NCBI GenBank assembly: GCA_014382645.1
Contig: JACNJI010000213.1
Span: forward strand, 1 to 7,715
Direction: 5' to 3'
Source of the DNA: Verrucomicrobiota bacterium
GTDB taxonomy: Bacteria > Verrucomicrobiota > Verrucomicrobiia > Opitutales > Seribacteraceae
DNA: 7,715 nucleotides
Shown: positions 6,829-7,715 of the stretch, one piece after another
Numbering within the stretch: the stretch's first letter is position 1
Layout of the letters: the number at the start of each line of letters is the position of its first letter
Notes under the pieces: generated by a model
Databases searched by the model: none
Told to the model about the DNA's origin: nothing
The model's input: the letters and a program-made list of their open reading frames with translations, nothing else
Translations under genes and position numbers: made by a program

Positions 6829-6987
6829 GTCTTTCCGTTGGCAGTTTCGGTTGCCATTCCCAACGCGCATCCTTGCTTGAACGAGTTCCGTTCAGCGCTG
6901 GTTCGAATTGAGAACAATTAGAAAATTCGGCGGGAAAGTGTCGTTTATTGTTGATTCGTTTTTTTAATTCTTTCTAACTCTAATTCC
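6829..6987. other. Intergenic region with weak stem-loops and T-rich leader
   Basis: These 159 nt separate the DUF1080 gene from the next plus-strand gene. Shortly after the stop lies an inverted repeat CGTTGG/CCAACG (6836-6841 and 6860-6865, 18-nt loop), and further on a perfect small hairpin GAACG-AGTTC-CGTTC (6879-6893). Neither is followed by a T-tract, so neither is a convincing intrinsic terminator. A run of seven T (6959-6965) and a pyrimidine-rich stretch precede the next ATG. A TTGATT at 6951-6956 could be a -35 element but no good -10 follows. It probably holds the promoter of the downstream gene. Confidence 0.35.
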
Positions 6988-7715
6988 ATGAAACCCTTTC
7001 AAAATCACGGATTCCCCTATCTTTCGGCGCAAAGCGCAAAAAAACTTCGCCGGCAGCTTTTGGCGCTAATGATAGTCGGCATAGTCATGCTAAGACTTCT
7101 TGGAGATCATGCCGCTCTCGGGCAAACCGCGAGCAACGGTTCGATCTTAAACGCCAACAAAAAGGTAGAACTGCGGCGGTGGTGGGAACCCATGGGTTTG
7201 CCTGTCGATATTGTGACCGACCCAGACGCAAAGCCTCCACCTAGTTGGGGACCCCGCCGAAACATCCCACCACCACCTCCCCCGAGACCTGGGCCAAGAA
7301 TTGCCCCGAGACCCGAAACCACCACGGCCCCAAAGCCCGCTCCGGTGGTCCGGAGAACCCGACGGTTCGACTACTTCATCCTGCCCTCGCTAGGGGTGGC
7401 ATTCCCAAGAGACGCCCAGGCATCCCATTCCACCGCGGGCACCCTCACCCTCAATCGAGATCCGGGACTGTCCGTGGGAATCGCAGGGGGCATCCGCTGG
7501 GGCAACACCTCACTCGGTTTGGGCGTAAACCACTACCGAGCGGGCAACGATTCCCTGCATATATCCGGACCCTCCCTCACCCTGCCCGCCGGCGGTTCCA
7601 TCGGCGCCACCGCCTTTCACCTCAGCCCCCCCCCGGGCCATCCCCCCTCCCCCCCCATCGCCCTCCCCCCCCGGGCGACCCTCCCCCTCCCCCCCCCCCC
7701 CCCCCAACTCCCCCC
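6988..7715 (+). CDS. Exported protein with Pro-rich linker and beta-barrel-like domain, 3' end cut
   Basis: The frame opens at ATG 6988 and stays open to the window edge, 242 codons. Residues 1-46 look like a long signal peptide or anchor: a basic stretch KKLRRQ (19-24), a hydrophobic core LLALMIVGIVMLRLL (24-38), and a plausible cleavage after ALG (45). Alternative ATG starts exist at codons 27 and 34. Residues 82-120 form a proline-rich linker including six consecutive Pro (94-99). From 127 the pattern changes to alternating small/aromatic strands (FDYFILPSLGVAFP, GLSVGIAGGIRWG, TSLGLGVNHYRAG), typical of an outer-membrane beta-barrel or porin-like domain. I cannot name the family. From codon 214 (7627) the sequence turns into poly-C and the predicted residues there should not be trusted. 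No Shine-Dalgarno sequence precedes the ATG; the leader is pyrimidine-rich. Confidence 0.65.
   Translation, partial: MKPFQNHGFPYLSAQSAKKLRRQLLALMIVGIVMLRLLGDHAALGQTASNGSILNANKKVELRRWWEPMGLPVDIVTDPDAKPPPSWGPRRNIPPPPPPRPGPRIAPRPETTTAPKPAPVVRRTRRFDYFILPSLGVAFPRDAQASHSTAGTLTLNRDPGLSVGIAGGIRWGNTSLGLGVNHYRAGNDSLHISGPSLTLPAGGSIGATAFHLSPPPGHPPSPPIALPPRATLPLPPPPPQLP
7627..7715. other. Poly-C low-complexity window end, probable sequence artefact
   Basis: The last 89 bases are overwhelmingly C, with several runs of seven or more and one very long run near 7689-7705. The sequence immediately before it is ordinary coding DNA with good beta-strand periodicity. The change is abrupt and progressive towards the edge, as seen at unpolished contig ends. 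The frame remains open only because CCC encodes Pro. I treat it as unreliable sequence and not as biology. Confidence 0.7.

Noticed and set aside
6836..6893. Stem-loops after the DUF1080 gene as a rho-independent terminator
   Set aside because: Stems are short, one has an 18-nt loop, and no T-tract follows either of them.
7510..7707. Antisense Gly-rich frame at the right end
   Set aside because: Its Gly-runs are the complement of the poly-C tract, which is probably an artefact.
7627..7715. Two-colour sequencing dark-base (poly-G) artefact as cause of the C-run
   Set aside because: A read running off the right end in plus orientation would add G and not C, so this specific cause does not fit simply; another low-quality end cause is more likely.

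Overview
The window looks like a piece of a Verrucomicrobiota genome, probably a marine Opitutae-type lineage. This is inferred from the mix of genes: a very large secreted cadherin-repeat protein ending in a Trp/Tyr-rich 'GW' module, a DUF1080 (3-keto-disaccharide hydrolase family) secreted protein, and a DUF4212/VC_2705-type sodium symporter pair. None of these is diagnostic alone. No gene here has a recognisable Shine-Dalgarno sequence, and several leaders are pyrimidine- or T-rich. The window contains no RNA genes, CRISPR array, insertion sequence or phage genes that I can see.

Layout. Minus strand, left half: an 1118-residue surface protein (3781 to 425) made of a possible signal peptide, about nine tandem Ig-like/cadherin-like domains, an aromatic GW tail and a short helical C-terminus. 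It is followed after 17 nt by a second secreted protein (407 down to the left edge), which has a clear signal peptide and is cut by the window edge. Positions 3782-4010 separate this unit from a divergent plus-strand operon: the DUF4212 small subunit (4011-4307), the sodium:solute symporter (4341-6146) and the DUF1080 protein (6166-6828). After a 159-nt gap, a further plus-strand gene (6988 to the right edge) encodes a signal-peptide, Pro-rich-linker, beta-barrel-like protein. Its sequence decays into poly-C from about 7627, which is probably a bad contig end.

How the parts fit. The small subunit and symporter should form one inner-membrane sodium-coupled uptake system. The DUF1080 protein would act in the periplasm, probably on glycosides, and could be co-transcribed with the transporter. 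The cadherin protein is probably a calcium-stabilised surface adhesin.

The most unusual signal is in the cadherin protein. I count 34 N-X-S/T sequons by hand, and 26 of them carry Asp or Glu at -2, which matches the extended bacterial PglB-type sequon D/E-X-N-X-S/T. They recur at four different structural positions of the repeat. The mature parts of the three other predicted secreted proteins in the window have none of the extended type. This suggests a heavily N-glycosylated bacterial surface protein, but it remains a hypothesis from sequence.
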